Below are positions 15,197-23,605 of a stretch of 33,166 nucleotides of DNA, piece by piece. A model generated the notes under the pieces. It searched no databases, was not told the DNA's origin, and saw nothing but the letters and a program-made list of their open reading frames with translations. The stretch spans positions 1-33,166 of the forward strand of contig JAISXU010000023.1 of the NCBI GenBank assembly GCA_031270395.1. Reading direction: 5' to 3'. Position 1 is the first letter of the stretch. The number at the start of each line of letters is the position of its first letter. Both the position numbers and the translations under genes were made by a program. The DNA is from Oscillospiraceae bacterium (GTDB taxonomy: Bacteria > Bacillota > Clostridia > Oscillospirales > Oscillospiraceae).

Positions 15197-16426
15197 ATGA
15201 TGAAAAGAGTTATAGTCCTGTTGTTGACCGCGGCGCTGCTGGCGGTGTGCGGCGCGCCCGCGGCGGCGACCTATGAAACGGAGGTCTATCTCGACGACGG
15301 GGGCGACCTTGAGCTAACGGACGCGTCCCTGCTCGCCGACGGGCCGGTGAGCGCGGGCGGGGTGCTGAATATACCCGTCCGCACCGCAATCCTCATAGAG
15401 AAAGAGACGGGAACGGTAATATATGAAAAAGACGCCGACGCCAGACGCGAACCGGCGAGCCTGACAAAGATCATGACTATACTGCTCATAGTGGAGGCCA
15501 TCGAATCGGGCGTTATCTCCCTCGACGACGTAGTCGCCACGAGCGCTTACGCGCAGTCAATGGGCGGCTCGCAGATATATCTCGAGGAAGGCGAGAAAAT
15601 GTCGGTGCACGACATGCTCAAGGCGATAGTTGTAGTCTCCGCAAACGACGCCGCCACCGCGATGGCGGAGTACATGTCGGGCAGCGAGGCGGTGTTTGCC
15701 GAGCGTATGGACGAGCGCGCGCGCCAGCTTGGAATGACTGCCACACACTTTTCAAATTCGTCGGGTCTGCTCGACGACACCTCGCATGTCACGACGGCGC
15801 GCGACGTCTCTATCATGGCGCGGGAGCTCATAAAGCACGACCTCGTCAAGCAGTACACCACCATCTGGATGGATTCGTTGAGAGGTGGAAATTTCGGCCT
15901 CACAAACACGAACAAGCTGATACATAGCTACACCGGCGCCACCGGTCTGAAGACGGGCTACACGAGCCGCGCCGGGCACTGCCTCGCGGCGACCGCCGCC
16001 CGCGACGGCGTGGAGTACATAGCGGTAGTCATGGGCGGGGACACGTCCGACGCGCGCTTTACTGCGGCGAAGACGCTCCTTGATTACGCTTTTGCAAACT
16101 TCACGCTTGTCGATACGTCGCCTGACGAGGCGCTCGTACCCGTGCGCGTCAAGCTTGGCAAGCCAAAGTACGTCCAGCCGGTCGTCGAGGGCGCGGGCAA
16201 GCTGCTCGTCGAGCGGAGCGTCGCCGCGTCGTTGGAGAAGACCGTTGAAATCTCCGAATCGGAAACGGCGCCCGTCGCGGAGGGGTATCAACTGGGGCGC
16301 ATGACGATACGCGGCGCCGGCCGTATTCTTGCCGAGTACGCGATAACGGCCGGCGAGGGCGCGGAGCGCGTGACGTGGGGCGACGTATTCATGGAGCTTG
16401 TAGGCAGACTGTTCGGGCGTCAATGA
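15197..16426 (+). CDS. dacA: D-alanyl-D-alanine carboxypeptidase (PBP5/6 type, peptidase S11)
   Basis: A secreted enzyme that trims the terminal D-Ala from peptidoglycan stem peptides. It has a signal peptide (KRVIVLLLTAALLAVCGAPAAA) and active-site motifs SLTK, SAND and KTG, at residues 91-94, 151-154 and 255-257 counted from ATG 15188. A C-terminal PBP5-type beta domain follows. It ends in a short hydrophobic/amphipathic segment (FMELVGRLFGRQ), as in family members that hold to the membrane by a C-terminal helix. ATG 15197 or 15200 is preferred to ATG 15188 because AAAGG (15182-15186) is then properly spaced. The stop codon lies in a palindrome (16412-16434) followed by A's, not a terminator in this direction. 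Confidence 0.93.
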   Translation: MMKRVIVLLLTAALLAVCGAPAAATYETEVYLDDGGDLELTDASLLADGPVSAGGVLNIPVRTAILIEKETGTVIYEKDADARREPASLTKIMTILLIVEAIESGVISLDDVVATSAYAQSMGGSQIYLEEGEKMSVHDMLKAIVVVSANDAATAMAEYMSGSEAVFAERMDERARQLGMTATHFSNSSGLLDDTSHVTTARDVSIMARELIKHDLVKQYTTIWMDSLRGGNFGLTNTNKLIHSYTGATGLKTGYTSRAGHCLAATAARDGVEYIAVVMGGDTSDARFTAAKTLLDYAFANFTLVDTSPDEALVPVRVKLGKPKYVQPVVEGAGKLLVERSVAASLEKTVEISESETAPVAEGYQLGRMTIRGAGRILAEYAITAGEGAERVTWGDVFMELVGRLFGRQ

Positions 16427-16485
16427 CGCCCGAAAAAAAACAAAAAACACGTGCAAAAAAATTCAGAAAAAGTTTTGAAAAGGGC

Positions 16486-16514
16486 TTTACAAACGCTCTC
16501 AGCTGTGCTATTAT
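16486..16514 (+). promoter_or_regulatory. Promoter of the PerR-like gene
   Basis: TTTACA (16486-16491), a 17-nt spacer and TATTAT (16509-16514), in a locally AT-rich stretch. The operator described next begins just downstream of the -10 box. Confidence 0.7.
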
Positions 16515-16521
16515 AATAATA

Positions 16522-16538
16522 ATAACTGTTATTGTAAG
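16522..16538. promoter_or_regulatory. Probable Fur/PerR operator
   Basis: AATAAC-T-GTTATT, a palindrome with one central base, embedded in a longer TTATAATAATAATAA-rich run. It has the 7-1-7 form expected for Fur-family boxes and lies between the -10 box and the ribosome site (GGGAG, 16541-16545). This suggests autoregulation by the gene it precedes. Confidence 0.6.
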
Positions 16539-16552
16539 ATGGGAGTTACAAA

Positions 16553-16951
16553 ATGACCGGTGCGAGAAAGCACAGCAGACAGCGGGACGCCATATATGAG
16601 GCAATCCGTTCGACGGACGAGCACCCGTCGGCCGAGTGGGTGTACGCCAAGGTCAAGAACGAGATACCGGACATCAGTCTCGGAACGGTTTACAGGAATA
16701 TCGCCGTTTTTAAGGGCGAGGGTTCCGTCGTCTCCGTCGGCGTTGTGGAAGGCCAAGAGCGTTTTGACGCGCGCACAGAGGATCACGCGCATTTTATTTG
16801 CGAGAGGTGCGGCGCCGTCATAGACGTTGACGCGGAGGAAGTAGGCGCGGCGGACGCGGAGTATATCATGCGCAAATACGGCGCGCGCGCGCACAGACGT
16901 CAGGTGCGCTATTACGGACTGTGCGCAAACTGCCCGGACGGGCGCGAATAA
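16553..16951 (+). CDS. perR: Fur family transcriptional regulator, PerR-like
   Basis: A 132-aa metal-dependent repressor. The winged-helix domain has HPSAEWVYAKVK and the recognition region ISLGTVYRN (41-49). The dimer domain has FDART, HAHF and two CxxC pairs (Cys83/86 and Cys124/127) for structural zinc. The regulatory-metal ligands appear present (His24, Asp72, His78, His80). The sequence GVVEGQERFDART with HAHFIC is closer to PerR than to Fur or Zur. The neighbouring reverse rubrerythrin, a peroxide-detoxifying protein, supports peroxide sensing. A Fur/PerR-type palindrome overlaps its promoter region. Assignment to PerR over other Fur types is likely, not certain. Confidence 0.87.
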   Translation: MTGARKHSRQRDAIYEAIRSTDEHPSAEWVYAKVKNEIPDISLGTVYRNIAVFKGEGSVVSVGVVEGQERFDARTEDHAHFICERCGAVIDVDAEEVGAADAEYIMRKYGARAHRRQVRYYGLCANCPDGRE

Positions 16952-16983
16952 AAATACCGCCCGGAGAACAAGTCATCCCGGCG

Positions 16984-17003
16984 CGGCGCGGTCTACCGCG
17001 CCG
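16984..17003. other. GC-rich hairpin between perR and rubrerythrin genes
   Basis: CGGCGCGGT and ACCGCGCCG form a 9-bp stem with a 2-nt apex. No T-run follows, so it is at most an attenuating or mRNA-stabilising structure. I see no separate PerR box or clear promoter before the rubrerythrin gene, so it may be read from the perR promoter. Confidence 0.5.
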
Positions 17004-17070
17004 ATAGATATACGGCGGCGCCGGACGGCGTATCGCGCGGAGCCGCCCAAAAAATAACACGGAGGTCAAA

Positions 17071-17622
17071 TTGATTATGAAGAAATATGTTTGCGCATTG
17101 TGCGGGTATGTACACGAGGGCGACGCGCCGCCGGAGCTCTGTCCGGTATGTATGGCGCCGGCGTCGAAGTTCATAGAGCAGGCGGGGGAGCTGAATTGGG
17201 CCGCCGAGCACGTCGTCGGCGTCGCGCAGGGCGCGCCGGACGACATCATCACAGATCTTCGGGCGAATTTTAACGGCGAGTGTACCGAGGTGGGTATGTA
17301 TCTGGCGTTTGCGCGTGCGGCGTTCCGCGAGGGCTATCCCGAGATCGGGCTGTATTGGGAGAAAGCCGCGTATGACGAGGCGGAGCACGCCGCCAAATTC
17401 GCCGAGTTGCTCGGAGAGGTCGTATCCGCGAGCACAAAGGAGAACCTCGAAAAACGCATCAATGCGGAAAATGGCGCCACAGACGGCAAGTTCGACCTCG
17501 CCAAGCGCGCCAAGGCGCTCAACCTCGACGCCATACACGACACCGTCCACGAGATGGCGCGCGACGAGGCGAGACACGGCAGGGCGTTCAAGGGGCTGTA
17601 CGACAGATATTTCGGGAAATAA
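17071..17622 (+). CDS. Reverse rubrerythrin
   Basis: A non-heme iron peroxidase of anaerobes that reduces hydrogen peroxide. The rubredoxin-like Fe(Cys)4 domain is at the N-terminus (CALC and CPVC, Cys8, 11, 24 and 27). The ferritin-like diiron domain follows, with two EA(E/R)H motifs: DEAEHAAKF and DEARHGRAF. This is the reverse of classical rubrerythrin domain order, hence 'reverse'. The length (183 aa) fits. TTG 17071 is 5 nt after GGAGG; ATG 17077 ([11 protein letters not shown]) is equally possible and matches the family start better. It is followed directly by a strong terminator. Its position behind the PerR-like gene suggests co-regulation by peroxide. Confidence 0.93.
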   Translation: MIMKKYVCALCGYVHEGDAPPELCPVCMAPASKFIEQAGELNWAAEHVVGVAQGAPDDIITDLRANFNGECTEVGMYLAFARAAFREGYPEIGLYWEKAAYDEAEHAAKFAELLGEVVSASTKENLEKRINAENGATDGKFDLAKRAKALNLDAIHDTVHEMARDEARHGRAFKGLYDRYFGK

Positions 17623-17636
17623 ACGCGGAAATAAAT

Positions 17637-17676
17637 AAAAGCGCATGTCACGGCCCCGCCGTGACATGCGCTTTTT
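17637..17676. terminator. Bidirectional intrinsic terminator
   Basis: A 17-bp perfect stem (AAAGCGCATGTCACGGC at 17638-17654 with its complement at 17658-17674) around loop CCC. It has T's on the right side and A's on the left, so it works for both the rubrerythrin transcript and the flagellar operon. Confidence 0.95.
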
Positions 17677-17687
17677 AATTCCCGTTT

Positions 17688-18146
17688 TTATTTCCCGTTG
17701 ATGATCTCCGTTACGCGGACGCCGTAATTCTCATCTATTACGACGACCTCGCCTCTGGCGATGAGCTTGCCGTTGGCGAGCACCTCCACGGGGTCGCCGG
17801 CGAGCTTGTCGAGCACTATGATAGTACCCAGACCGAACTCAAGTATCTCGCTTATCTCCTTAAAGGCCTTGCCAATCTCGACGGTGACCTGCAGCGGGAT
17901 GTCATAGACGAGCTCCATGCTGTTTTTTGGAGTTTGCGCGTCGGGATCGCCGTCAAACGCCGCATATTGGAGTGGGTGTACGTCGACCATCGCGCCGCTC
18001 CCTCCCGCCGCGGCGTCCGCACCGGTCTCCCCGGCGCTTGCGGGCGTCTCCTGCGTCTCGAAATCCTCGCCCGCGGCTTCCGGCTCGGAGACCTCGGGCG
18101 AGGCGTCTTTACCGGAGGTTTTTTTTCTTCTGTCAAGCGCGCTCAT
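17688..18146 (-). CDS. fliN: Flagellar motor switch protein FliN
   Basis: Part of the C-ring that controls rotation direction and assists export. The C-terminal 75 residues are a SpoA/FliN domain ([65 protein letters not shown] in full family pattern). The first half is an acidic Ala/Glu-rich linker with no recognisable CheC-like domain, so this is FliN rather than the larger FliY. ATG 18146 is preferred over 18152 because AGGAGG then sits 6 nt upstream. It overlaps the end of fliM. Last gene of the operon, followed by a terminator. Confidence 0.93.
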   Translation of the reverse strand: MSALDRRKKTSGKDASPEVSEPEAAGEDFETQETPASAGETGADAAAGGSGAMVDVHPLQYAAFDGDPDAQTPKNSMELVYDIPLQVTVEIGKAFKEISEILEFGLGTIIVLDKLAGDPVEVLANGKLIARGEVVVIDENYGVRVTEIINGK

Positions 18147-19131
18147 GCTCATCCTCCTCTTTGATTATATCGACTATTTTCAGAGCGCGCCGTATTTTGC
18201 GCGACCCTATCTGCGCCTTAAACTTGGGTATGTGCGCGACCTTTATGGTAACGGGCGCGGTTACCTTGTGCTCGAGATGTATGACGTCGCCGATACGTAA
18301 GTTCAATATGTCAAGTACCGTCGCCGGTGTGGTGTCAAAATACGCGGTCAGCGGTACGGGAGCGCGGGAGAGCTTCTCCCCGATGACCTCGGGGTTGCCG
18401 GACGCGCTGATGGCGTCCTGCACGCTTGAGGAATACAACATGCGCGTATTGAGCTGCTTGGCTATCGGTTCTATAGACGTGTGCGGTATGCACAGACTGA
18501 TGACGCCGTTCTCGTCGCCGACCTTGAGAGAGAAATCGACCACCGCCACAGGGTCGTTCATTGAGACTATCTGGGCGAACTGCGGCGACGTCTCCATGCG
18601 CTCAATCTGCATATTGAGGCGCAAAACCTTCTCCCACGCCTCGTTGAATATACTCGCGGAGCCGCGCAGCACGCGCTCCAGCAGCGCGAGCTCGATCTCC
18701 GTAAACTGCTTTGCGTCCGCGTCGCCTGAGCTTGCGCCCCCGAACAGTCTGCTTATAAACATGTACGCGACGTCGGGCGTGATCTTTATGAGCTGTGAGC
18801 CGAGCATGGGCGGCGCCTTATATACCGCCAGAATCACAGGCGTGGGCAGGGAGTTACTGAACTCGGTAAACGAGCACTCCTCGACCGCCGCGAGCTCACA
18901 GTCCACGGACGTGCGCAAAATGCTGGACAGCCTGTTGGCAAATAACTGCGCAAACGCCGTGAAGATTATGTTGAACGTGCGTATCTGCTCCTTTGGAAAC
19001 TTATCCGCACTCCGGAAGTCGTAGGGCTTTACCACGCCCGTGTGGGTCGTCTTTTCCCCTGACGGTTCCTCCGGGGTCTCAAGAGCTCCCAGCAGCTCGC
19101 TTATCTCGTTTTCTGACAGTATATCGGTCAT
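18133..19131 (-). CDS. fliM: Flagellar motor switch protein FliM
   Basis: A 332-aa C-ring protein that binds CheY-P and joins FliG to FliN. The N-terminal CheY-binding-type peptide is [13 protein letters not shown]. The central CheC-like domain includes [17 protein letters not shown] and the C-terminal SpoA domain contains [24 protein letters not shown]. The start is ATG 19131 ([10 protein letters not shown]), which fits the family and lies 1 nt from the fliL stop; the frame extends upstream through fliL only. Confidence 0.96.
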   Translation of the reverse strand: MTDILSENEISELLGALETPEEPSGEKTTHTGVVKPYDFRSADKFPKEQIRTFNIIFTAFAQLFANRLSSILRTSVDCELAAVEECSFTEFSNSLPTPVILAVYKAPPMLGSQLIKITPDVAYMFISRLFGGASSGDADAKQFTEIELALLERVLRGSASIFNEAWEKVLRLNMQIERMETSPQFAQIVSMNDPVAVVDFSLKVGDENGVISLCIPHTSIEPIAKQLNTRMLYSSSVQDAISASGNPEVIGEKLSRAPVPLTAYFDTTPATVLDILNLRIGDVIHLEHKVTAPVTIKVAHIPKFKAQIGSRKIRRALKIVDIIKEEDEHERA

Positions 19132-19132
19132 C

Positions 19133-19534
19133 TTATTGCACCACGAATTCGGTGAAGTACACGTCCACCACGTTTGTGATTTCAAGACGTTTATTTACCG
19201 CGTCGGCGATCAGGCGTTTGATGTCGTCCGTCTGTTCCACGTCCGTCAGCATATCCAGATCCAGCGAGCGGAGCGTCAGGTGGATCGTATCGCGTATGCG
19301 GTTGTTTGCCTTTGACATATCGTCTATGATTTTTTCCGAATCGACAACAAGCACCATATTGATCTTAAACAAGTACGACGTATCCTTGACGTTGTCCACA
19401 AAAAAATCTCCCGGCGAATACTCCGTATACACGACGGGCTCCTCGCCGCCGCCCGGGCGAATTACGAGAAAATACAGCGCCCCTGCGATAACCACGACCG
19501 CGACGAGCAATATTGGGATGAGCTTCTTCTTCAT
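19133..19534 (-). CDS. fliL: Flagellar basal body-associated protein FliL
   Basis: A single-pass inner membrane protein around the stator. It has a basic start (MKKK), a membrane segment at about residues 4-24 and the FliL periplasmic domain, ending in the family's conserved strand VVDVYFTEFVVQ. ATG 19534 is chosen because AGGAGAG is 8 nt upstream; an upstream in-frame start at 19570 lacks such a site. About 133 aa, a usual length. Confidence 0.92.
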   Translation of the reverse strand: MKKKLIPILLVAVVVIAGALYFLVIRPGGGEEPVVYTEYSPGDFFVDNVKDTSYLFKINMVLVVDSEKIIDDMSKANNRIRDTIHLTLRSLDLDMLTDVEQTDDIKRLIADAVNKRLEITNVVDVYFTEFVVQ

Positions 19535-19586
19535 AAACGATACTCTCCTGACGTGAGTTTTTTCATGCAAAAATTTTCGGGCCGGG

Positions 19587-20426
19587 TCAACCGGAGCCGG
19601 TCTGCGTATCGGTATCGAACTCCGTCACGCCCTGGATGACGAAATCGACGCGCCTGTTCGACGCCCTGCCCTCCGTCGTCTCGTTCGTCTCTACGGGGTG
19701 GTGCTCGCCGTAACCCATCGCGGACAGCTTGCCCGGCTGTATCACGTCCTTGTCGAGGACGTAACGGAGCGTATTTACCGCCCTCAGCGCCGACAGCTCC
19801 CAGTTCGTCGGGTACCTGGACGTATTTATGGGCACGTTGTCCGTGTGCCCCTCAATCGTGAGCAGCACGTATCTGCTGTCATTTGCCGCGAGCAATTCGG
19901 TCAATTTGTCCAGCACGGGAAGCGCGTCGGGAAGAAGCTCCGCCTCCCCTGAGTTGAAGAACACGTTGCTGCCTATACGTACTGTTATCGTAAATGTGTC
20001 GCGGTCAGGTATGACGTCGAATGCCAAGCCGTTCTGGTCAAAAAAATCGTTTATATTTTCTTCCAGCTTCAACAGATTCAGGTACGCATCCTCGTTCATG
20101 TAGTCGTAGTTGCCTTCGGTCTCTCCGTCGCCCTGAGGATTACTCTCCTCCTCGTCCTTCATTATCAGGTCGCCTGAGGTGCGCGCGATCAGCTCTATCG
20201 GTTTTTCGATCACCTGCTCCGGCGACAGCGACGGTATGGCGATGGCCGTAGTGCCCGAGAACGCGCCTACAAGCGCCTCCCACTTCTTCGCGTCAACGCT
20301 GGAAAACGAGAACAGCAGCACAAAAAAGCAAAGCAGCAGCGTCACGAGGTCGCCGTATGTATCCATCCAGTTGGCGCCGCCGCCCTCGTCACCGCCCGAC
20401 GATTCTCTGCGTCTTGGCGTTGCCAT
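19587..20426 (-). CDS. motB: Flagellar motor stator protein MotB
   Basis: A 279-aa stator subunit that anchors MotA to peptidoglycan. Near the N-terminus WMDTYGDLVTLLLCFFVLLF is the single membrane helix, with Asp26 as the ion-carrying residue. The periplasmic plug/linker follows, then an OmpA-like domain (LTIEGHTDNVPI, ELSALRAVNTLRYV, GYGEHHPV, NRRVDFVI). ATG 20426 has GAGGAGGTGAG a few nt upstream. Whether the motor uses protons or sodium is not evident. Confidence 0.95.
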   Translation of the reverse strand: MATPRRRESSGGDEGGGANWMDTYGDLVTLLLCFFVLLFSFSSVDAKKWEALVGAFSGTTAIAIPSLSPEQVIEKPIELIARTSGDLIMKDEEESNPQGDGETEGNYDYMNEDAYLNLLKLEENINDFFDQNGLAFDVIPDRDTFTITVRIGSNVFFNSGEAELLPDALPVLDKLTELLAANDSRYVLLTIEGHTDNVPINTSRYPTNWELSALRAVNTLRYVLDKDVIQPGKLSAMGYGEHHPVETNETTEGRASNRRVDFVIQGVTEFDTDTQTGSG

Positions 20427-20480
20427 TTATCTCACCTCCTCGTCCTCAACGGACTTCACCGGGTACGGAAGTCCGGCGGC

Positions 20481-21299
20481 TCAGCCCGCCGCGCCTGAAG
20501 CGGCGTCCTTAGCGCCCTCGCCTGAACCCGTCTTTGTTTTTGCGGCGGATATCTGCGCGTTCGAGATGAACGAGTTGAGCTTCTCCCTGATGAGTCTCGG
20601 GTTCTCGCCGTCCTGGATGGACAGCATGCCCTCCAGCAGCAGCTCCTTGCGCAGTATCTCGTCGTCGCCTATCGACTTGAGCTTTTTGGCGAACGGCGTA
20701 AACACGAGGTTTGCCAGTATGACGCCGTAGAACGTCGTGACGAGCGCTATCGCCATGTTCGGGCCGAGCGAGTCCATATCCGTCAGGCTTCCCAGCATGT
20801 TGATAAGACCGACAAGCGTACCTATCATGCCGTACGCCGGCGAAAACGAGGACATCTGGAGCAGCACGCCCTGCGAACCCGAGTGCCTGTCCTTGATAAA
20901 CGCGAGCTCCGTCTCCATTATGCCTCTGACGAGCTCCTGCTCGGAGCCGTCTATGATGAGCATGATACCCTTCTTGAAGAACGGATCCTCCATCTCGTTC
21001 ACCGTCTCCTCGAGCGCAAGGATTCCCTCGCGTCTGGCTATGTTGGCGACGTCTATCATCATGTCGATGTCCCTTGTGAGGTCTATATCCTGCTTCTTGA
21101 ACGCGAGCGACATGACTTTTATGAGCCCCTTGAGCGTACTGAGCGGATACGACACCACCGTGGAGGCTATGACGCCGCCGAACACGATGAATATCGACGC
21201 GGGGTCGACATAGGCCATCAGCGACGCGCCGCCCCACAGTATACATATGACGATGCTCGCGAACCCGAAAATAAGGCCAAAAATCGTGGTTATTTCCAA
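20481..21299 (-). CDS. motA: Flagellar motor stator protein MotA
   Basis: A 272-aa stator subunit with four membrane segments: two near the start (residues 3-23 and 30-50) and two in the second half, about 150-215, with PAYGMIGTLVGLINML and ALVTTFYGVILANLVFTPFAKKL. The cytoplasmic loop between them contacts FliG. The C-terminal tail is a low-complexity Lys/Gly/Ala stretch. The start is TTG 21299, giving METTI-like MEITTIFGLIFGFA, the family's usual beginning, despite a weak ribosome site. It is followed by motB after 54 nt. Confidence 0.95.
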   Translation of the reverse strand: MEITTIFGLIFGFASIVICILWGGASLMAYVDPASIFIVFGGVIASTVVSYPLSTLKGLIKVMSLAFKKQDIDLTRDIDMMIDVANIARREGILALEETVNEMEDPFFKKGIMLIIDGSEQELVRGIMETELAFIKDRHSGSQGVLLQMSSFSPAYGMIGTLVGLINMLGSLTDMDSLGPNMAIALVTTFYGVILANLVFTPFAKKLKSIGDDEILRKELLLEGMLSIQDGENPRLIREKLNSFISNAQISAAKTKTGSGEGAKDAASGAAG

Positions 21300-21362
21300 A
21301 AGGGTCTCATCTCGCTTCCAAGTGTTTACTTATGGGGCGACACGCGGAGCCCCGGGAGGTCT

Positions 21363-21677
21363 TCAGGCCTCCGGAGCCGCGTCCGCCGGCCCGGCGCTCT
21401 CCAGGCCGTCCTCGTCAAACGCCGAACCCGCGCTTACCGCCGCGTCTCCATACGGAATTTCGCGTTTGACGGGCGGATTCCCATCGACGACGGCGTGATG
21501 TACCATGATCCTCTGCTCGCGGATCCTCGCGATGACCGTCTCCGCGGACTCCATGACGACGATCTTTTTGCCCGTGTTGAGCGAGATCACGGTATCCGGC
21601 GTCTCCTCGATGAATTCTATCATATCCTCGTTGACGTAAAACTGCTCCACCTTGTTTATTCTTGTGACTAGTACCAA
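21363..21677 (-). CDS. flbD: FlbD/SwrD family flagellar protein
   Basis: A small protein of the FlbD family, found between the hook gene and motA in many Firmicutes and spirochaete flagellar operons. The first 65 residues match the family (VLVTRINKVEQFYVNEDMIEFIEETPDTVISLNTGKKIVV in pattern). The remaining 40 are an acidic Ala-rich tail not usual in the family. The start is TTG 21677, chosen since members begin with L-T-R-L-N directly after Met. In Bacillus subtilis SwrD supports motor torque; a similar role here is inferred. Confidence 0.85.
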   Translation of the reverse strand: MVLVTRINKVEQFYVNEDMIEFIEETPDTVISLNTGKKIVVMESAETVIARIREQRIMVHHAVVDGNPPVKREIPYGDAAVSAGSAFDEDGLESAGPADAAPEA

Positions 21678-21714
21678 GCGCGGCGCCCCCGTTCAAGAAG
21701 AATTTTAACGCGTG

Positions 21715-22698
21715 TTATCTCTTTAAGTTGACGAGCTCCTCAAGCAGCGTGTCGGACACGGTGATTATCCTCGAATTGGCCTGAAAGCCCCTCTGCGTGA
21801 CTATCATGTCGGTAAATTCCGACGCGAGGTCCACATTCGACATCTCCATGCCACCGGCGACCAGCTTTCCCGCGCCGCCCGTACCCGACTGGAAAAACGC
21901 GCCGCCGTCAATGCCGCCCGGCTGACCGGAGTTTGGCGTCTCGGCGTAGAGACTGCTGCCCATTTTCTCAAGTCCGCCCGGATTTATAAACGTGGCTACC
22001 GCGGCGGTGCCTATGATCTCCTTGACTCCCGCGGTATTGACGCCCTGCAGATTGCCCTTATCGTCAAACGATATACTGCTGTACGCTGTCATGTCCACCC
22101 ATATCCGCTCCAAGTTAGCAGCGGTAATTTCGTCATTAGCCCCGCTGCCCGGAACGGTAAAGCCCGACGCGGTTCCGCCCGTGGCGGCGTCCGCGACCGC
22201 TCTGACGCCCAATACGTACATTCCGCTCGCTGTGACCAGATACCCCCTAGAGTCCAAATAGAAGTTGCCCGCGCGCGTGTAGCTGAGAGGCACCACTTCG
22301 GAGGCATCAGGTACGCTGTCGTCGGGTACATAAACCCCCGGTACATCCTGATCCTCTGTCGCGGCGTCGGGAGCGACACTGCTCACAACGAAGAAGCCGT
22401 CGCCCTCGATCATCAGGTCGAGCTCCCTGTCCGTCCGCTGGATTGCCGCCGAGGTGTGCAGCACGTCGATAGTCGCCAGCTTGACGCCCAGACCTATCTG
22501 CATGGGGTTCGTGCCGCCCAAGCCCCCGGTGACGGGCGCCGCGGCGCTTCTGGAGGTCTGGCTGTATATGTCCTGAAAGATGGTGCGGCTGGACTTGAAG
22601 CCCGCCGTATTCACGTTAGCTATATTATTTCCGATGACGTCCATTCGCGTCTGGTGGTTTCTCAGGCCGGATATGCCCGAGTAAAGCGACCTCATCAT
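21715..22698 (-). CDS. flgE: Flagellar hook protein FlgE
   Basis: A 327-aa rod/hook family protein. The N-terminal signature is LYSGISGLRNHQTRMDVIGNNIANVNTAGFKSSR in pattern, and the C-terminal EMSNVDLASEFTDMIVTQRGFQANSRIITVSD forms the coiled-coil partner. Its position after flgD, and this C-terminal motif, favour hook protein over rod proteins FlgF/FlgG. It is on the short side for FlgE, with a reduced middle domain. ATG 22698 has AGGGGGAA upstream. Confidence 0.9.
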   Translation of the reverse strand: MMRSLYSGISGLRNHQTRMDVIGNNIANVNTAGFKSSRTIFQDIYSQTSRSAAAPVTGGLGGTNPMQIGLGVKLATIDVLHTSAAIQRTDRELDLMIEGDGFFVVSSVAPDAATEDQDVPGVYVPDDSVPDASEVVPLSYTRAGNFYLDSRGYLVTASGMYVLGVRAVADAATGGTASGFTVPGSGANDEITAANLERIWVDMTAYSSISFDDKGNLQGVNTAGVKEIIGTAAVATFINPGGLEKMGSSLYAETPNSGQPGGIDGGAFFQSGTGGAGKLVAGGMEMSNVDLASEFTDMIVTQRGFQANSRIITVSDTLLEELVNLKR

Positions 22699-22762
22699 AA
22701 AGGTATTCCCCCTGTTTCAATTTTAATTATAAACCCTCGCTATGGAAAAAGCAACTAAAACG

Positions 22763-23578
22763 CTAAACTGTCGTTTCTGCGGGTTCCCCCTGTTCCGTGG
22801 GTATCGGTTCAGCCACCGGTTCAGCCGCCGGCTCAGCCGCCGGTTCAGGCTCCGCCTCAGATTCCGCGGGCGCGGGGTCTGTGGACTCCGCAAGCTCCGT
22901 CTGCACGGCTTGAGGTATCCCGACGTCGATGATATATGATATGGGAACCCTTGTTTCCACGGCGTTCCCTTCAATATCGGCGGAGGTGACGTAGGCGGCC
23001 AGCACGCCGTCCGACGCCGCGACGCGCGTCACGATGCCGGAGACCTCTATGGGGTCGCCGGACTCGCCCGTCGATGTCTGCTCGCCCGGCAGGAGCGCCT
23101 TCACAGCCCTGCCGATGAGTCCCGACGCCGCGATGAGCGGGTTGTCGGTCGAGAACAGCTCCTTGTCGTACATCTGTGTTATCGTGGAGGCCTTTACCTC
23201 GACGTCGCCGATCAGCGCGTATATCTCGCCGTCCTTGTGTATGATAGTGTCCACGAGTCCGGCTATGGCTTGCTCTGTCCCGCTCTCGTCCACAAACTCC
23301 GAAAGGACGTACTGGCCGATGAGGCTGTAGTATGTAAACGACGACAAGGAGCTCGCCATATTCTGTAATTGCTCCAGCGACGTGAACTGCGCGAGCTGCG
23401 CGGCAAAATCGCTGTCCTTGACGGGTTCGAGCGGGTCTTGATATTTCAGCTGCGCGGAGAGGAGCTTGAGAAAATCGTTTTTTCCCAACTCGTTCTTGAC
23501 CACGCGTTTGTTTTTGAGATATTCATCGTATGAATACATGTCGGAGAGGGAGTTTGTCGCGGAGACTCCGTCGTTCAT
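22763..23578 (-). CDS. flgD: Hook capping/scaffolding protein FlgD
   Basis: A 271-aa protein required for hook polymerisation. The N-terminal domain is clear: LGKNDFLKLLSAQLKYQDPLEP, then DFAAQLAQFTSLEQLQNM. The middle has a FlgD-like Tudor/Ig-type region. The last 45 residues are a Pro/Glu/Ala repeat tail (EPAAEPAAEPVAEP), encoded by repeated GGTTCAGCCGCC-like DNA on the + strand. This tail is unusual and perhaps variable in length. Lies between fliK and flgE, a conserved order. Confidence 0.93.
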   Translation of the reverse strand: MNDGVSATNSLSDMYSYDEYLKNKRVVKNELGKNDFLKLLSAQLKYQDPLEPVKDSDFAAQLAQFTSLEQLQNMASSLSSFTYYSLIGQYVLSEFVDESGTEQAIAGLVDTIIHKDGEIYALIGDVEVKASTITQMYDKELFSTDNPLIAASGLIGRAVKALLPGEQTSTGESGDPIEVSGIVTRVAASDGVLAAYVTSADIEGNAVETRVPISYIIDVGIPQAVQTELAESTDPAPAESEAEPEPAAEPAAEPVAEPIPTEQGEPAETTV

Positions 23579-23605
23579 TTGAACATATTCCTTTCAATTG
23601 GGTAA

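Noticed and set aside
16412-16434. Palindrome at the end of dacA considered as a terminator
   Set aside because: It is followed by A's on the coding strand, so an RNA would lack the U-run; it also includes the stop codon.
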